64,000 nt of DNA from UBA7702 sp040776805 (GCA_040776805.1 JAXGZS010000001.1:186001-250000); one strand, 5' to 3'. Positions 32,359 to 40,639 are shown, counted from the first letter of the stretch. The notes: a model not told the origin generated them from the letters alone. Translations and numbers: made by a program.

Positions 32359-32591
32359 GTCGGCTTCTGATTAAATCAGAAGCCGACCTAGGCCGTCGAC
32401 AAAGTCTGATACGCGGCGAACCCTTTGCCCCGCGACAGCTTGTGTACTAGCGTGTACACGGCGCAGCCGCAGGCCAAAGCGTTCACCGTGTATAAGCCTT
32501 TCTCGGCGGCCTATCATCCTGTAGCCCAAAATCCGCTGATGCGTATTTTGTCTACAGTCTGAGTCGGCTTCTGATTGAATCAGAAGCCGAC
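32359..32591. repeat. Repeat-like element bounded by two identical-arm hairpins
   Basis: Two copies of a perfect hairpin bound the element, at 32359-32387 and 32563-32591. Each has 13-bp arms GTCGGCTTCTGAT / ATCAGAAGCCGAC and a three-base loop (TAA or TGA). The second is followed by a T-run on the plus strand, and the first by a T-run on the minus strand, so each can terminate outward transcription. Just inside them lie imperfect inverted sequences, GTCGACAAAGTCTGATACGC (32394-32413) and GCGTATTTTGTCTACAGTC (32541-32559). The GC-rich 125-base core has no convincing gene. A related hairpin closes the ATP synthase operon (62917-62949). The remaining bases of the 32297-32743 gap show nothing I can name. 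Confidence 0.6.
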
Positions 32592-32743
32592 CTTTTTTTC
32601 ATATCTGCTGTTAGAAAACTCACGGAGGAATGGCCTTTGGCGTATTCCTGTGCGCTCCTGCCGCAATCAGCAAGCCGCCTTTGCTTGTCCCCGCAGTTAT
32701 GAGCCCTCATTGATATCGGTGTTTTTAAGGCGTCGGAAAATAC

Positions 32744-33055
32744 TCAACGAAACATTTCTACGACGGCTTCCTTGGGAAGCGCGCCAACGGAACGTTTGAC
32801 GGGTTCGCCATTTTTAAACAGGATAATCGTGGGGATCGAAGCCACATGGTATTTCGCAGCGATGGAACCTTCATCGTCAACATTGAGTTTGCCCACTTTC
32901 ACTTCATCGGCGTATTCTTTGGCGATGGCGTCGATGGTGGGGGAGAACATTCTGCAGGGGCCGCACCAAGAAGCCCAGAAATCCACGAGGACGGGCTTAT
33001 CCGACTGCAGAACTTCTTTTTCAAAATTGTCTTTATTGATTACAATAGCATTCAT
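32744..33055 (-). CDS. trxA: Thioredoxin
   Basis: A 103-residue disulphide reductant. The active site WCGPC (Cys31, Cys34) sits in VLVDFWASWCGPCRMFSPTI, and the cis-proline motif IPTIILF is near residue 73. Length is standard. AGAAAGGAG lies eight bases before the ATG. The promoter has a good -10 (TATAAT, 33088-33093) and no recognisable -35, with a GTGAC-TTT-GTCAC palindrome centred about 41 bases upstream of the predicted start. This suggests activation by a Crp/Fnr-type protein, possibly the adjacent gene product. No thioredoxin reductase gene is adjacent. Confidence 0.96.
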   Translation of the reverse strand: MNAIVINKDNFEKEVLQSDKPVLVDFWASWCGPCRMFSPTIDAIAKEYADEVKVGKLNVDDEGSIAAKYHVASIPTIILFKNGEPVKRSVGALPKEAVVEMFR

Positions 33056-33087
33056 GATTGAGACTCCTTTCTGTATTTTATATTTTT

Positions 33088-33128
33088 ATTATACCCAAAG
33101 AGGATAGATTTTACCGTGACTTTGTCAC
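33088..33128 (-). promoter_or_regulatory. trxA promoter with Crp/Fnr-type palindrome
   Basis: Minus-strand -10 TATAAT at 33088-33093, predicted start near 33081. The palindrome GTGAC-N3-GTCAC at 33116-33128 is centred at 33122, 41 bases upstream, the class II activator position. The -35 hexamer (CGGTAA) is poor, as expected for an activator-dependent promoter. Confidence 0.55.
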
Positions 33129-33136
33129 AATTATTT

Positions 33137-33823
33137 TCAAATCGTCAATTTTTTTAATTTTTCCGGGTCTTTTAGAAAAATACTGCCGCGGCTGATGGAA
33201 ACAATACCGTCTTCGGCGAAGCGCCGCAGCATTCGGGAGACGACTTCCCGGGCGGAGCCGGTGTTGCGGGCGATTTGTTCGTGGGTCATGTGGAGTTTTG
33301 GGGAACCTGTTCGCTCCCATTCTTCCGCTAAAAAGAGGGCGAGGCGTTTGTCGTAACCCATAAAAAGGATCTGTTCCATGGTCCACATCACTTCAGAAAA
33401 ATGCTCGGTAAAGAGCTCGTACATGAAGCAGCGGGCGTAAACGTTTCTTTCCGTCAGCCACTTGAAGGCGGCGGTGGTGATGACCAGCAAATCCGTATCG
33501 TCCTCCGCGGTGATTTGGGTGTTGAAGGTGATTTGATGGATCATGCAGGCGGCGCTCAAGACGCAGTATTCACCGACGGAGACCCGAAGTAAGGTGATTT
33601 CGCGGCCTTCCTCCGAGATGATGGCCACCCGCAGCATACCGCTGGCCACGCGGATCATACCGAGGCACTCTTCTTCATAGCCGTGGATGACGGTATCCTT
33701 TTTAAAATGCCGCAAGTTACAGCTACGGCGCAAGAGATCTCTTTCTTCTTCGCTCAGGCGCGGCCAAAAAGGCAGCGTTTCTAATATTTCTCCGAATTCT
33801 TGGCAGTGATCCGAATTAGCCAT
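33137..33823 (-). CDS. Crp/Fnr-family transcriptional regulator
   Basis: A 228-residue regulator with an N-terminal cyclic-nucleotide-binding-type beta roll (about 20-145) and a C-terminal winged HTH (LHMTHEQIARNTGSAREVVS, then RMLRRFAEDG). Six cysteines lie in the sensor half (for example in DHCQEF, RSCNLR, EEECLG and the CVLSAAC pair), so redox or metal sensing is possible. They are not spaced as in Fnr of E. coli. The RBS AAAGGAGG is strong. The gene is directly upstream of trxA on the same strand, and the candidate binding palindrome at 33116-33128 lies between them. Confidence 0.87.
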   Translation of the reverse strand: MANSDHCQEFGEILETLPFWPRLSEEERDLLRRSCNLRHFKKDTVIHGYEEECLGMIRVASGMLRVAIISEEGREITLLRVSVGEYCVLSAACMIHQITFNTQITAEDDTDLLVITTAAFKWLTERNVYARCFMYELFTEHFSEVMWTMEQILFMGYDKRLALFLAEEWERTGSPKLHMTHEQIARNTGSAREVVSRMLRRFAEDGIVSISRGSIFLKDPEKLKKLTI

Positions 33824-33836
33824 GTTGTTTCCTCCT

Positions 33837-34274
33837 TTATCGCAGCTTCAGATGGTTCGCCAAAATGTCGATGGCTTCAATATATCCGTCAAACCCTCTG
33901 CCGCAAATCGTCCGAATGCAGCCGAGAGAAGTGTAGGAAACATGGCGGAAAGCCTCTCTGTGATAAATATCGCTCAAATGTACCTCTACCGCGGGTAGAT
34001 TAACGGTTTTCAAAGCGTCAAGAATGGCAATGCTGGTATGACCGTAGGCGCCGGGGTTGAGGATGATGCCGTTGGCGTCTTCATAGGCGGCCTGGATAAA
34101 ATCGACGAGGGCGCCTTCATGGTTGGATTGAAAGAAACTGGTTTTAATGTTTTTGCTTTTCGCGTAATCATCAATATAAGAAAGCAATTCCTGGTAAGTG
34201 CGGCTGCCGTAAATGGACGGTTCCCGCTTCCCCAACATGTTGAGGTTGGGGCCGTGGATGACGAATAATTTCAT
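33837..34274 (-). CDS. aroQ: 3-dehydroquinate dehydratase, type II
   Basis: Dehydrates 3-dehydroquinate to 3-dehydroshikimate, step three of the shikimate trunk. The 145-residue protein shows the type II signatures: GPNLNMLGKREPSIYG at residues 7-22 (with the flexible-loop Arg and catalytic Tyr), FFQSNHEGALVDFIQ near 50, ILNPGAYGHTSIAILDAL near 72 and VEVHLSDIYHREAFRHVSYT near 98. It is the last gene of the trunk operon. Its ATG overlaps the aroE stop (ATGA), indicating translational coupling. Confidence 0.96.
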   Translation of the reverse strand: MKLFVIHGPNLNMLGKREPSIYGSRTYQELLSYIDDYAKSKNIKTSFFQSNHEGALVDFIQAAYEDANGIILNPGAYGHTSIAILDALKTVNLPAVEVHLSDIYHREAFRHVSYTSLGCIRTICGRGFDGYIEAIDILANHLKLR

Positions 34275-35038
34275 TTTTTGCTCCTAATGAGCGCTTCTGC
34301 CTTAGCGTAAACCGCCGCGTTGCGCTCTTGAGGGATTTTTTTCTGTTGGAATAACTCCTCTGCCCGGCGCGCTTGTTCCACCAGCATCATAAGGCCGTTG
34401 GCATGAGGGAGGCCCAAGGCGTCGGCGTCGTCCAGGAGACGCGTTTTAAGGGGATTGTAGATCAGATCAAGGACTCCCTTTAGGTGAGAAAAAGCAGAGA
34501 GTTTAAGCGGTGTTTCGTCGCTATGGGGATACATCCCCACCGGCGTACAGTTGACTAAAATATCGGCGTCAAGGTATTTTTCCGTATCCGAATAAGACGT
34601 GGCGTTGGCTTTCCTTGAGAGTATCGCGATTTCCCCGGCGCCTTCGTCTTGGACGGCGGCGGCCACGGTTTCGCCGGCGCCGCCGCTGCCTAAGATGACG
34701 ACTTTTTGCCCTAAAAAGGAGATTTTTGCCTCATGGGCCATGTACAAAAAGCCATCGTAGTCTGTGTTATCGCCAAAAAGCGCGCCGTCTTCCCCACGCA
34801 GCAGCGTATTGACACTGTTGCAGCGCCGCGCCCTTTGGGAGAGCCCGGTGCAAAAGGGGATGACTGTTTTTTTATAGGGAATGGTGACGTTCAGCCCCGA
34901 AAAATCCCCTTGACTTACATAAAGGGCTACCTCGTCTTCGCTCAGCTCTTTTAAAAAATAGTCTGCGGTGCCGAAGAGCCGGTGGATTTCTGGAGAAATG
35001 CTATGTTTTAAGGATTTCCCGATCAGGCCGTATTTCAT
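34271..35038 (-). CDS. aroE: Shikimate dehydrogenase
   Basis: NADPH-dependent reduction of 3-dehydroshikimate. The 255-residue protein has the substrate site GLIGKSLKHSISPEIHRLFG at the N-terminus, the catalytic Lys in NVTIPYKKTV near 60, an NADP fold GSGGAGETVAAAV near 120 and NCTPVGMYP near 175. The ATG is chosen because GAGGAGG lies six bases upstream and because it overlaps the chorismate mutase stop by four bases (ATGA). The upstream extension lacks similarity. Confidence 0.95.
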   Translation of the reverse strand: MKYGLIGKSLKHSISPEIHRLFGTADYFLKELSEDEVALYVSQGDFSGLNVTIPYKKTVIPFCTGLSQRARRCNSVNTLLRGEDGALFGDNTDYDGFLYMAHEAKISFLGQKVVILGSGGAGETVAAAVQDEGAGEIAILSRKANATSYSDTEKYLDADILVNCTPVGMYPHSDETPLKLSAFSHLKGVLDLIYNPLKTRLLDDADALGLPHANGLMMLVEQARRAEELFQQKKIPQERNAAVYAKAEALIRSKK

Positions 35039-35355
35039 GGCGCCTCCTCTTTCCTCTGCCCTGGTTCGTCCCGGGTTTCTGCCTCTTTGCGGCACCGTTG
35101 CTGATGAGATCGGCTGATGGCGAAAAGACGCTCAAAAAAGGCTTCGCCGTAAGGAGCGTAGGACGCGCCGAGACGCTCTGTAGCCTTGCGGCAAATTGCC
35201 GCTTCTCTTTGGCTGTCGTCCACGGGCAGGCCGTGTTCTCCTTTGTAGGCGGCAATTTCCGCCGCGGCGTCGAGACGCTGCCGTAGCAGTTCGATGAGTT
35301 TGTCGTCGATTTCATCGATTTTCTTGCGGATTTCGTCAAGTTCCAAAAAAATCAT
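35035..35355 (-). CDS. Chorismate mutase, AroQ class
   Basis: Converts chorismate to prephenate. The 106-residue all-helical protein shows LDEIRKKIDEIDDKLIELLR and QRLDAAAEIAAYKGEHGLPV, with the conserved Arg and Lys that bind the substrate dicarboxylate, then a final helix near AFFERLFAISRSHQQ. The tail (KEAETRDEPGQRKEEAP) is charged and probably unstructured. It overlaps both aroC (four bases) and aroE (four bases). It is the second mutase of the window, the other starting at the left edge, and sits unusually in the trunk operon rather than the Phe/Tyr branch. Confidence 0.9.
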   Translation of the reverse strand: MIFLELDEIRKKIDEIDDKLIELLRQRLDAAAEIAAYKGEHGLPVDDSQREAAICRKATERLGASYAPYGEAFFERLFAISRSHQQRCRKEAETRDEPGQRKEEAP

Positions 35356-36437
35356 CCTTTCGCCGTCAACAGCAAATCCAGAAGCGTCATGGCAATTACG
35401 CTTTCCACCACCGGTACGGCCCGCGGTACGATACAGGGATCGTGGCGGCCCGCCACGGTAACGGTGGTTTCCGCGGCAGCGGCAAGATCCACTGTTTCCT
35501 GTACTTTGCCGATGGAGGGCGTCGGTTTTACGGCGACTCTTAAAATCAGGGGCATACCGGTGGTGATGCCGCCTAAAATGCCGCCGGCATGGTTCGTCTT
35601 TGTTTGCGGGGTCCCGTCTTTGAGATAAAAGGCGTCGTTGTGCTCGCTCCCCAAAAGGGAGGCCGCGGCGAAACCGTCGCCGAATTCTACGCCTTTCACC
35701 GCGGGAATGCCGAAGAGATGTTTGGCCAAAAGGTTTTCCACGCCGTCGAACATGGGCTCGCCGAGGCCCGGCGGCAGACCGACGACGCCGGCTTCGATGA
35801 TGCCGCCGAGGGAATCGTTCTTTTTGGCCACGAGCCCGATTTGCGCCTGCATCGTATCACCCACCCCGATGCTGCTGGTGGGAAAGGGATAGCGGCCGGG
35901 GTCTTTGAGATCGTCGGCGCTGACCCCCACGGGATCAAAGGGTTTATCCTGGACCTTGCCGAGGCTTAAAATGTGAGCGCCGATCACAATGCCCCGCTTC
36001 TCTAAAATCCCCTTGACCAGTCCCCCGGCAAAGCAGAGGGGGGCGGTGAGACGGCCGGAAAAGTGACCGCCGCCGCGGTAATCCGCAAATCCCTTGTATT
36101 TGACATGGGCGGCATAATCGGCGTGGCCAGGGCGCGGCAGGTCTTTGATGTCTTCGTAGGATTTCGATTGGACATCTTTATTCAGGATCACGGCGCAAAG
36201 CGGCGCGCCGCAGGTTTTATCGTTGTATACGCCGGAGAGGATCTGAAAATCATCGTCTTCCCGGCGTTTGGTGGCGTAATCCTTTCCCGCCGGAGCCCGG
36301 CGGCTCATGAAGCGGCGAATCTCATAGGGATCCACGGTTTCCCCGACGGGCAGGCCGTCGATGACAATACCGATGGCTTCGGAGTGAGATTGGCCGAAAA
36401 CCGTATAACGAATATTTTTGCCGAAATCAGAGGACAT
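35352..36437 (-). CDS. aroC: Chorismate synthase
   Basis: FMN-dependent elimination of phosphate from EPSP to give chorismate, the last trunk step. The 361-residue protein starts MSSDFGKNIRYTVFGQSHSE, has RPGHADYAAHVKYKGFADYR and GGGHFSGRLTAPLCFAGGL near 110-140, and RHDPCIVPRAVPVVESVIAM near the C-terminus, all family signatures. The ATG at 36437 follows GGGAGG; an upstream extension inside aroA is unlikely. It overlaps the aroA end by 11 bases. Confidence 0.96.
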   Translation of the reverse strand: MSSDFGKNIRYTVFGQSHSEAIGIVIDGLPVGETVDPYEIRRFMSRRAPAGKDYATKRREDDDFQILSGVYNDKTCGAPLCAVILNKDVQSKSYEDIKDLPRPGHADYAAHVKYKGFADYRGGGHFSGRLTAPLCFAGGLVKGILEKRGIVIGAHILSLGKVQDKPFDPVGVSADDLKDPGRYPFPTSSIGVGDTMQAQIGLVAKKNDSLGGIIEAGVVGLPPGLGEPMFDGVENLLAKHLFGIPAVKGVEFGDGFAAASLLGSEHNDAFYLKDGTPQTKTNHAGGILGGITTGMPLILRVAVKPTPSIGKVQETVDLAAAAETTVTVAGRHDPCIVPRAVPVVESVIAMTLLDLLLTAKG

Positions 36438-37692
36438 CAAATTTCCCTCCCAATGATTTAAAATCCGCGAAAAAGCCGGGATAACTCTTGTTGACGGCTT
36501 CGGCGCCAACGATGGTGATGTCGCCTTTGGCCAACAGTGAGGCGACGGCGCAGGCCATGACGATGCGGTGGTCGTCGTATCCCTGCACCACGCCGCCGTT
36601 TAGGGGTTTTCCGCCGCGGATTGCAAGACCGTCCGCGGTCTCCTTGATATCAGCGCCGAGTCTGCTGAGATTGTCGGTCATCGCTTTTAAGCGGTCGGAT
36701 TCTTTCAAACGCAGCCGTTGGGCGTTGTAGATCACGGTGGTGCCCTGGGCGGCGCAGGCCAAAACGGCGAGAATGGGTACGAGGTCGGGAATTTGGGATG
36801 CGTCGATATCGATGGCGGTCAGATCTTTTTTGCTGACGGTGAAGGTTTCTAAAGGTCCTTCGGCGGTTTTCCCGCCCATTTTTTTGATCAGCGAAACGAT
36901 GGCGCGGTCGCTCTGAAGGGAAGCGCAGTTAAGACCTTCGACGCTGATCTCTTTGCCGAGAGCTCCGGCGGCCAGCCAGAAGGCACCGTTGGACCAGTCC
37001 TTTTCCACCGTGATTGCGCCGGGAGAAACGTATGTTTGACGGCCTTTGACCGTGAAACAGCAACCGTCCCGCTGAATGTTAACGCCGAATTTGGCGAGGG
37101 TGTCGACGGTCATATCAATGTAAGCGTCGGATTCCGGCGCCGACGTCAGGATCAGGCGGCTGTCGGCAATCAGCAGCGGCAAAGCGAAGAGCAGCCCGGA
37201 AATGTACTGGGAGCTGACATCGCCGGGAAGACGGTAGACGCCGCCGTGGAGCTGCCCCGTTACGACCAGGGGCAGCCGTTCGCCGTGGATCAGCACGCCG
37301 TGGCCGCGCATAACATCAATCAGCGGCTGCATGGGGCGTTCTCCCAGCCGCCGGGAACCGGTATACGTATAGCCGTTGCAGCCCAAAGCCGCCGCCAAAG
37401 GGAACAGAAATCGCAAGGTGGAACCGGAATTGCCGCAGTTTAACGTCCCGGTAGAGGGCATCTCTTCGATGGGCTGTACCGTTAAACAGTGGTCTTTATG
37501 CCAACGGCTGCCCATACCCATACGGGTCAGCACCTGTAAAGTGGCTTCTAAATCTTCCGACCAGGTGTCGATTTTGATTTTGGTGGGAACGTCGGCAAGA
37601 GCGGAGGCAATGAGGATGCGGTGTCCGTCGGCTTTGGAATCGATGGCTCGAACTTCGCCGTGGAGTATTTGCGGCTTAATTTTAATATCCAT
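36427..37692 (-). CDS. aroA: 3-phosphoshikimate 1-carboxyvinyltransferase (EPSP synthase)
   Basis: Adds enolpyruvyl from PEP to shikimate 3-phosphate. The 421-residue protein has the N-terminal SKADGHRILIASALAD (the usual SKS is SKA here, with Lys and Arg kept), LNCGNSGSTLRFLFPLAAAL near 83, the catalytic Asp/Glu/His blocks LRLKESDRLKAM near 325 and GYDDHRIVMACAVASLLA near 375. The length is typical. It is the second gene of aroB-aroA-aroC-chorismate mutase-aroE-aroQ. No atypical insertion was seen. Confidence 0.95.
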   Translation of the reverse strand: MDIKIKPQILHGEVRAIDSKADGHRILIASALADVPTKIKIDTWSEDLEATLQVLTRMGMGSRWHKDHCLTVQPIEEMPSTGTLNCGNSGSTLRFLFPLAAALGCNGYTYTGSRRLGERPMQPLIDVMRGHGVLIHGERLPLVVTGQLHGGVYRLPGDVSSQYISGLLFALPLLIADSRLILTSAPESDAYIDMTVDTLAKFGVNIQRDGCCFTVKGRQTYVSPGAITVEKDWSNGAFWLAAGALGKEISVEGLNCASLQSDRAIVSLIKKMGGKTAEGPLETFTVSKKDLTAIDIDASQIPDLVPILAVLACAAQGTTVIYNAQRLRLKESDRLKAMTDNLSRLGADIKETADGLAIRGGKPLNGGVVQGYDDHRIVMACAVASLLAKGDITIVGAEAVNKSYPGFFADFKSLGGKFDVL

Positions 37693-37728
37693 GATGATTC
37701 CTCCTATATTGTAATGGTAGTCCTAATC

Positions 37729-38775
37729 CTATATTTGAAAAAAGGATTTCAGTTTTGTTACCGGCAGAGAGAGCAGACGGCATTTGCCCACGGTTTCCGG
37801 AATCACCAGGCGAATCGTCTCGCCACTGCGCTTCTTGTCGTTTTCAACGTAAGGCAGCAGTTCCTCCAAAGGATACGGGCATTTGGTGGGCAGGCCGTAA
37901 AGGGCGAGGACTTCGGCGATGCGATCTTTGCAGTCAAATTCCGCCAGCCCATTTTTGGTCGCCGCTTCAGCGATGGCCACCATGCCGCAGGCCACGGCGT
38001 GGCCGTGTGTGATTTCAAAATCGCTGTGCTTTTCGATGGCGTGACCCAAAGTGTGGCCGAGATTTAAAAATTGGCGGTCGCCGTAATCGAATTCGTCTGC
38101 CAAAACCAGGCGGCGTTTGATTTTCACGCAGGTGGCGATGATGTCTTCGATGTGCTGCCGCAGTTCGCCGCCGCGCAATAGCGCGAAGAGATCTTCGTCA
38201 CAGAGAACGGCGTATTTGACGGCTTCGGCGATGCCGTCGGCAAAGCGCACCGGCTCCATGGTTTTGAGCGTATCGTGGTCGCACCAGACGAGAGAAGGCT
38301 GGTGAAAGGCGCCGGCCAGGTTTTTGCCGGCGTCTAAATTGACGGCGGTCTTGCCGCCGACGGAAGAATCGATGGCCGCTAAAAACGTGGTGGGCAGCTG
38401 TACGTAGGGGATGCCCCTGAGATAAACCGCGGCGGCAAACCCTGCCAGATCACCGACCACGCCGCCGCCCAGGGCGACGATGAAATCGCCGCGGTTGATT
38501 TGGTGGCGCGCCATAAATTCCAGCAGTTCCCGGAGAATATCCATATTTTTGGCATGTTCCCCATGGGCGAACACAAAGGTCCTGTGGGGGATGGCTGCTT
38601 TTTCAAAGGCCTTTCTGACCGTATCGCCGTAGAGGCTTTCGACGTTATCGTCGGTGACGATGACAGCGCTGCCCAGGGGAAACTGTTCCTTGACCGCGTC
38701 GCCGCACTGTTTCAGGATGCCCTTGCCAATGACGATTTCATAGGGTTTTTCCGTTTCAACGGTAATCCTTTTCAT
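37729..38775 (-). CDS. aroB: 3-dehydroquinate synthase
   Basis: NAD- and metal-dependent cyclisation of DAHP, step two of the shikimate trunk. The 348-residue protein shows GGGVVGDLAGFAAAVYLRG near 100 (NAD site), PTTFLAAIDSSVGGKTAVNL near 127 and the metal histidines in FLNLGHTLGHAIEKHSDFEI and THGHAVACGM (about 235-260). First gene of the trunk operon. A TTGCGG-17-TATAAT promoter lies about 65 bases upstream. The short leader contains no leader peptide or terminator, so unlike aroF it is not visibly attenuated. Confidence 0.96.
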   Translation of the reverse strand: MKRITVETEKPYEIVIGKGILKQCGDAVKEQFPLGSAVIVTDDNVESLYGDTVRKAFEKAAIPHRTFVFAHGEHAKNMDILRELLEFMARHQINRGDFIVALGGGVVGDLAGFAAAVYLRGIPYVQLPTTFLAAIDSSVGGKTAVNLDAGKNLAGAFHQPSLVWCDHDTLKTMEPVRFADGIAEAVKYAVLCDEDLFALLRGGELRQHIEDIIATCVKIKRRLVLADEFDYGDRQFLNLGHTLGHAIEKHSDFEITHGHAVACGMVAIAEAATKNGLAEFDCKDRIAEVLALYGLPTKCPYPLEELLPYVENDKKRSGETIRLVIPETVGKCRLLSLPVTKLKSFFQI

Positions 38776-38838
38776 TGGGATCCTTCCTCTTCCTGTTTAT
38801 TCTACAAATGAATGCCGAAACAAACTTTATAATTTTAT

Positions 38839-38867
38839 ATTATAAAACAAAACAGCCAAAACCGCAA
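38839..38867 (-). promoter_or_regulatory. Promoter of the aroB operon
   Basis: Minus-strand TTGCGG (38862-38867), 17-base spacer, TATAAT (38839-38844). Confidence 0.7.
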
Positions 38868-38915
38868 CTATTCGCCGGGAAAGGATTGCGTTGTTTTGGC
38901 GATATGATTCGCGGT

Positions 38916-38949
38916 CAAAAAAAGTCCGCAGTGTAAGACAGTGCGGACT
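38916..38949 (-). terminator. Terminator of the amino-acid ABC transporter operon
   Basis: AGTCCGCA (38923-38930) / TGCGGACT (38942-38949) stem followed on the minus strand by seven T. It separates the transporter operon from aroB. Confidence 0.88.
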
Positions 38950-38958
38950 GATTCGATA

Positions 38959-39732
38959 TTATAAAACTTTGGATAAAAAGGACTGCAGCCGTTCGTTTTG
39001 GGGATTTTTAAAAAATTCTTGAGGCGTATTTTCTTCCAGAATTTTGCCGCTGTCCATAAAGATCACCCGGGTACCGACTTCCTTGGCAAAGCCCATTTCG
39101 TGGGTAACCACCACCATGGTCATGCCCTCCTGGGCCAGCTTCTTCATGACGTCCAGCACCTCGCCGATCATTTCCGGGTCAAGAGCGCTGGTGGGTTCGT
39201 CGAAAAGCATGACGTCGGGGTTCATGGCCAAGGCGCGGACAATGGCGACCCGCTGTTTTTGACCGCCGGAGAGATTCCCCGGATAGGCGTCAATTTTATC
39301 GGGCAGACCGACGCGGTCTAAAAGCTGCTTCGTTTTTTCCGCGGCCTCTTCCTTTTTCATGATACCCAATTTCACCGGCGCCATCATGATGTTTTCCTTG
39401 ACGCTTTTGTGGGGAAAAAGATTGAAGCTCTGGAAGACCATGCCCATTTTTTGGCGCATTTTATTGATGTCGTTTTTTTTGTCGGTGATGTCTTTGCCCT
39501 CAAACCAAATATGGCCGCCGCTGGGAACTTCCAGCAGATTGAGACAGCGCAGAAAGGTGGATTTGCCGGAGCCGGAAGGGCCAATCACCACAACGACGTC
39601 GCCTTTTTTGATGGTGGTGTCAACGCCGTCAAGGGCTTTCACTGTGCTGTTTTTGAAGTGCTTCTGCAAGCCTTTGACTTCGATCAGCACATCCTTTTCC
39701 CTATGGTTTACGCCGTTATTTTCAGTGATCAT
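38959..39732 (-). CDS. Polar amino-acid ABC transporter, ATP-binding protein
   Basis: A 257-residue ATPase of the GlnQ/HisP group. It has Walker A VVIGPSGSGKSTFLRCLNLL near 50, Q-loop MVFQSFNLFPHKSVKENIMM, signature LSGGQKQRVAIVRALAM near 155, and Walker B MLFDEPTSALDPEMIGEV. It couples ATP hydrolysis to uptake through the permease encoded just upstream, whose stop codon overlaps this gene by 11 bases. It has 15-20 more N-terminal residues than typical GlnQ. Confidence 0.93.
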   Translation of the reverse strand: MITENNGVNHREKDVLIEVKGLQKHFKNSTVKALDGVDTTIKKGDVVVVIGPSGSGKSTFLRCLNLLEVPSGGHIWFEGKDITDKKNDINKMRQKMGMVFQSFNLFPHKSVKENIMMAPVKLGIMKKEEAAEKTKQLLDRVGLPDKIDAYPGNLSGGQKQRVAIVRALAMNPDVMLFDEPTSALDPEMIGEVLDVMKKLAQEGMTMVVVTHEMGFAKEVGTRVIFMDSGKILEENTPQEFFKNPQNERLQSFLSKVL

Positions 39733-40450
39733 TGCTTCTCAGCCTCCTTTCCAGTTTGCCGACGAGCCAGGTAAAGAACATGACCAGGATCAGATAGATC
39801 AGGGCCACGGCAATCAACGGCATAAAGGCGGAATAGGTGCGGCCGATGATGATGTAGCCGCCCTTGGTCAGGTCCTGCAAAGCGATGTAACCGGAAACGG
39901 AGGTCTCCTTGAGCAGGGTGATGAATTCGTTGGCCAGGGCAGGCAGGACATTCTTGACGGCCTGGGGAATGATGATGAAGGCCATGGTCTGCACATAATT
40001 GAGGCCCAAGCTTCTGCCGGCTTCCATTTGCCCTTTGTCGATGGACATGATCCCGGAGCGGACGATTTCCGCAACATAAGCCCCGGAATTGATGCCGAAA
40101 GCCAAAACGGCAACAAAGATCTTATTGTTGGACGTTGCGAAGATGATATAATACATGATCAGCAGCTGCACCACGACGGGGGTTCCTCTGATTACGGTGA
40201 GGTACACCTTGCTGATGGTATTCAACAGTTTGAGGATCGCCTGGCCGAAACTGGGACCCATGGTTTCAACGGTGTTGTCGTAGGAGGAGCGGATGATGGC
40301 GATGATCACGCCGATGCTGATGCCTAAGAGCAACGCAAAAAATGTGATTTCCAGAGTGATTCCGAGACCGTTCAACAGATATTTCCAACGTCCATCATTG
40401 ATGAAGTTCAGAATAAACTGGGCCTTTAAATCGTTGAACCATTCCGTCAA
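39722..40450 (-). CDS. Polar amino-acid ABC transporter, permease
   Basis: A 242-residue inner-membrane protein with five predicted helices and the HEAT-type family start (YLLNGLGITLEITFFALLLG). The cytoplasmic coupling signature AGRSLGLNYVQTMAFIIIPQ then AVKNVLPALANEFI lies near 145-175. Such permeases (GlnP/HisM type) form dimers. It lies between the binding protein and the ATPase. A hairpin at 40478-40495, 30 bases before the start, may set its level below the binding protein. Confidence 0.93.
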   Translation of the reverse strand: MTEWFNDLKAQFILNFINDGRWKYLLNGLGITLEITFFALLLGISIGVIIAIIRSSYDNTVETMGPSFGQAILKLLNTISKVYLTVIRGTPVVVQLLIMYYIIFATSNNKIFVAVLAFGINSGAYVAEIVRSGIMSIDKGQMEAGRSLGLNYVQTMAFIIIPQAVKNVLPALANEFITLLKETSVSGYIALQDLTKGGYIIIGRTYSAFMPLIAVALIYLILVMFFTWLVGKLERRLRSNDH

Positions 40451-40477
40451 GAGAATACCCCCTTTTTACATGAAATA

Positions 40478-40495
40478 GGGGCGGTTGCCCGCCCC
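40478..40495 (-). other. Intergenic hairpin between binding-protein and permease genes
   Basis: GGGGCGG / CCGCCCC stem with a four-base loop and no long T-run. In similar ABC operons such structures stabilise or trim the upstream mRNA so that the binding protein is made in excess. Confidence 0.5.
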
Positions 40496-40639
40496 CAAGC
40501 CGCCGCTGGCCTTTAAAACACGGCAAACTCGCGTTTAAGACCTCCTTGACAGCCTGTCATCAAATTTGCGCGATCTGTCCAGGGATGTTGGGATATTGCG
40601 CAGACCTGAATGAAGTCAAAATATTTTGCCGCCGCTTGA

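Noticed and set aside
32390..32560. A roughly 50-codon frame within the hairpin-bounded element
   Set aside because: No ribosome site, no ATG near its start, and it runs through both inverted sequences. It is more likely non-coding.
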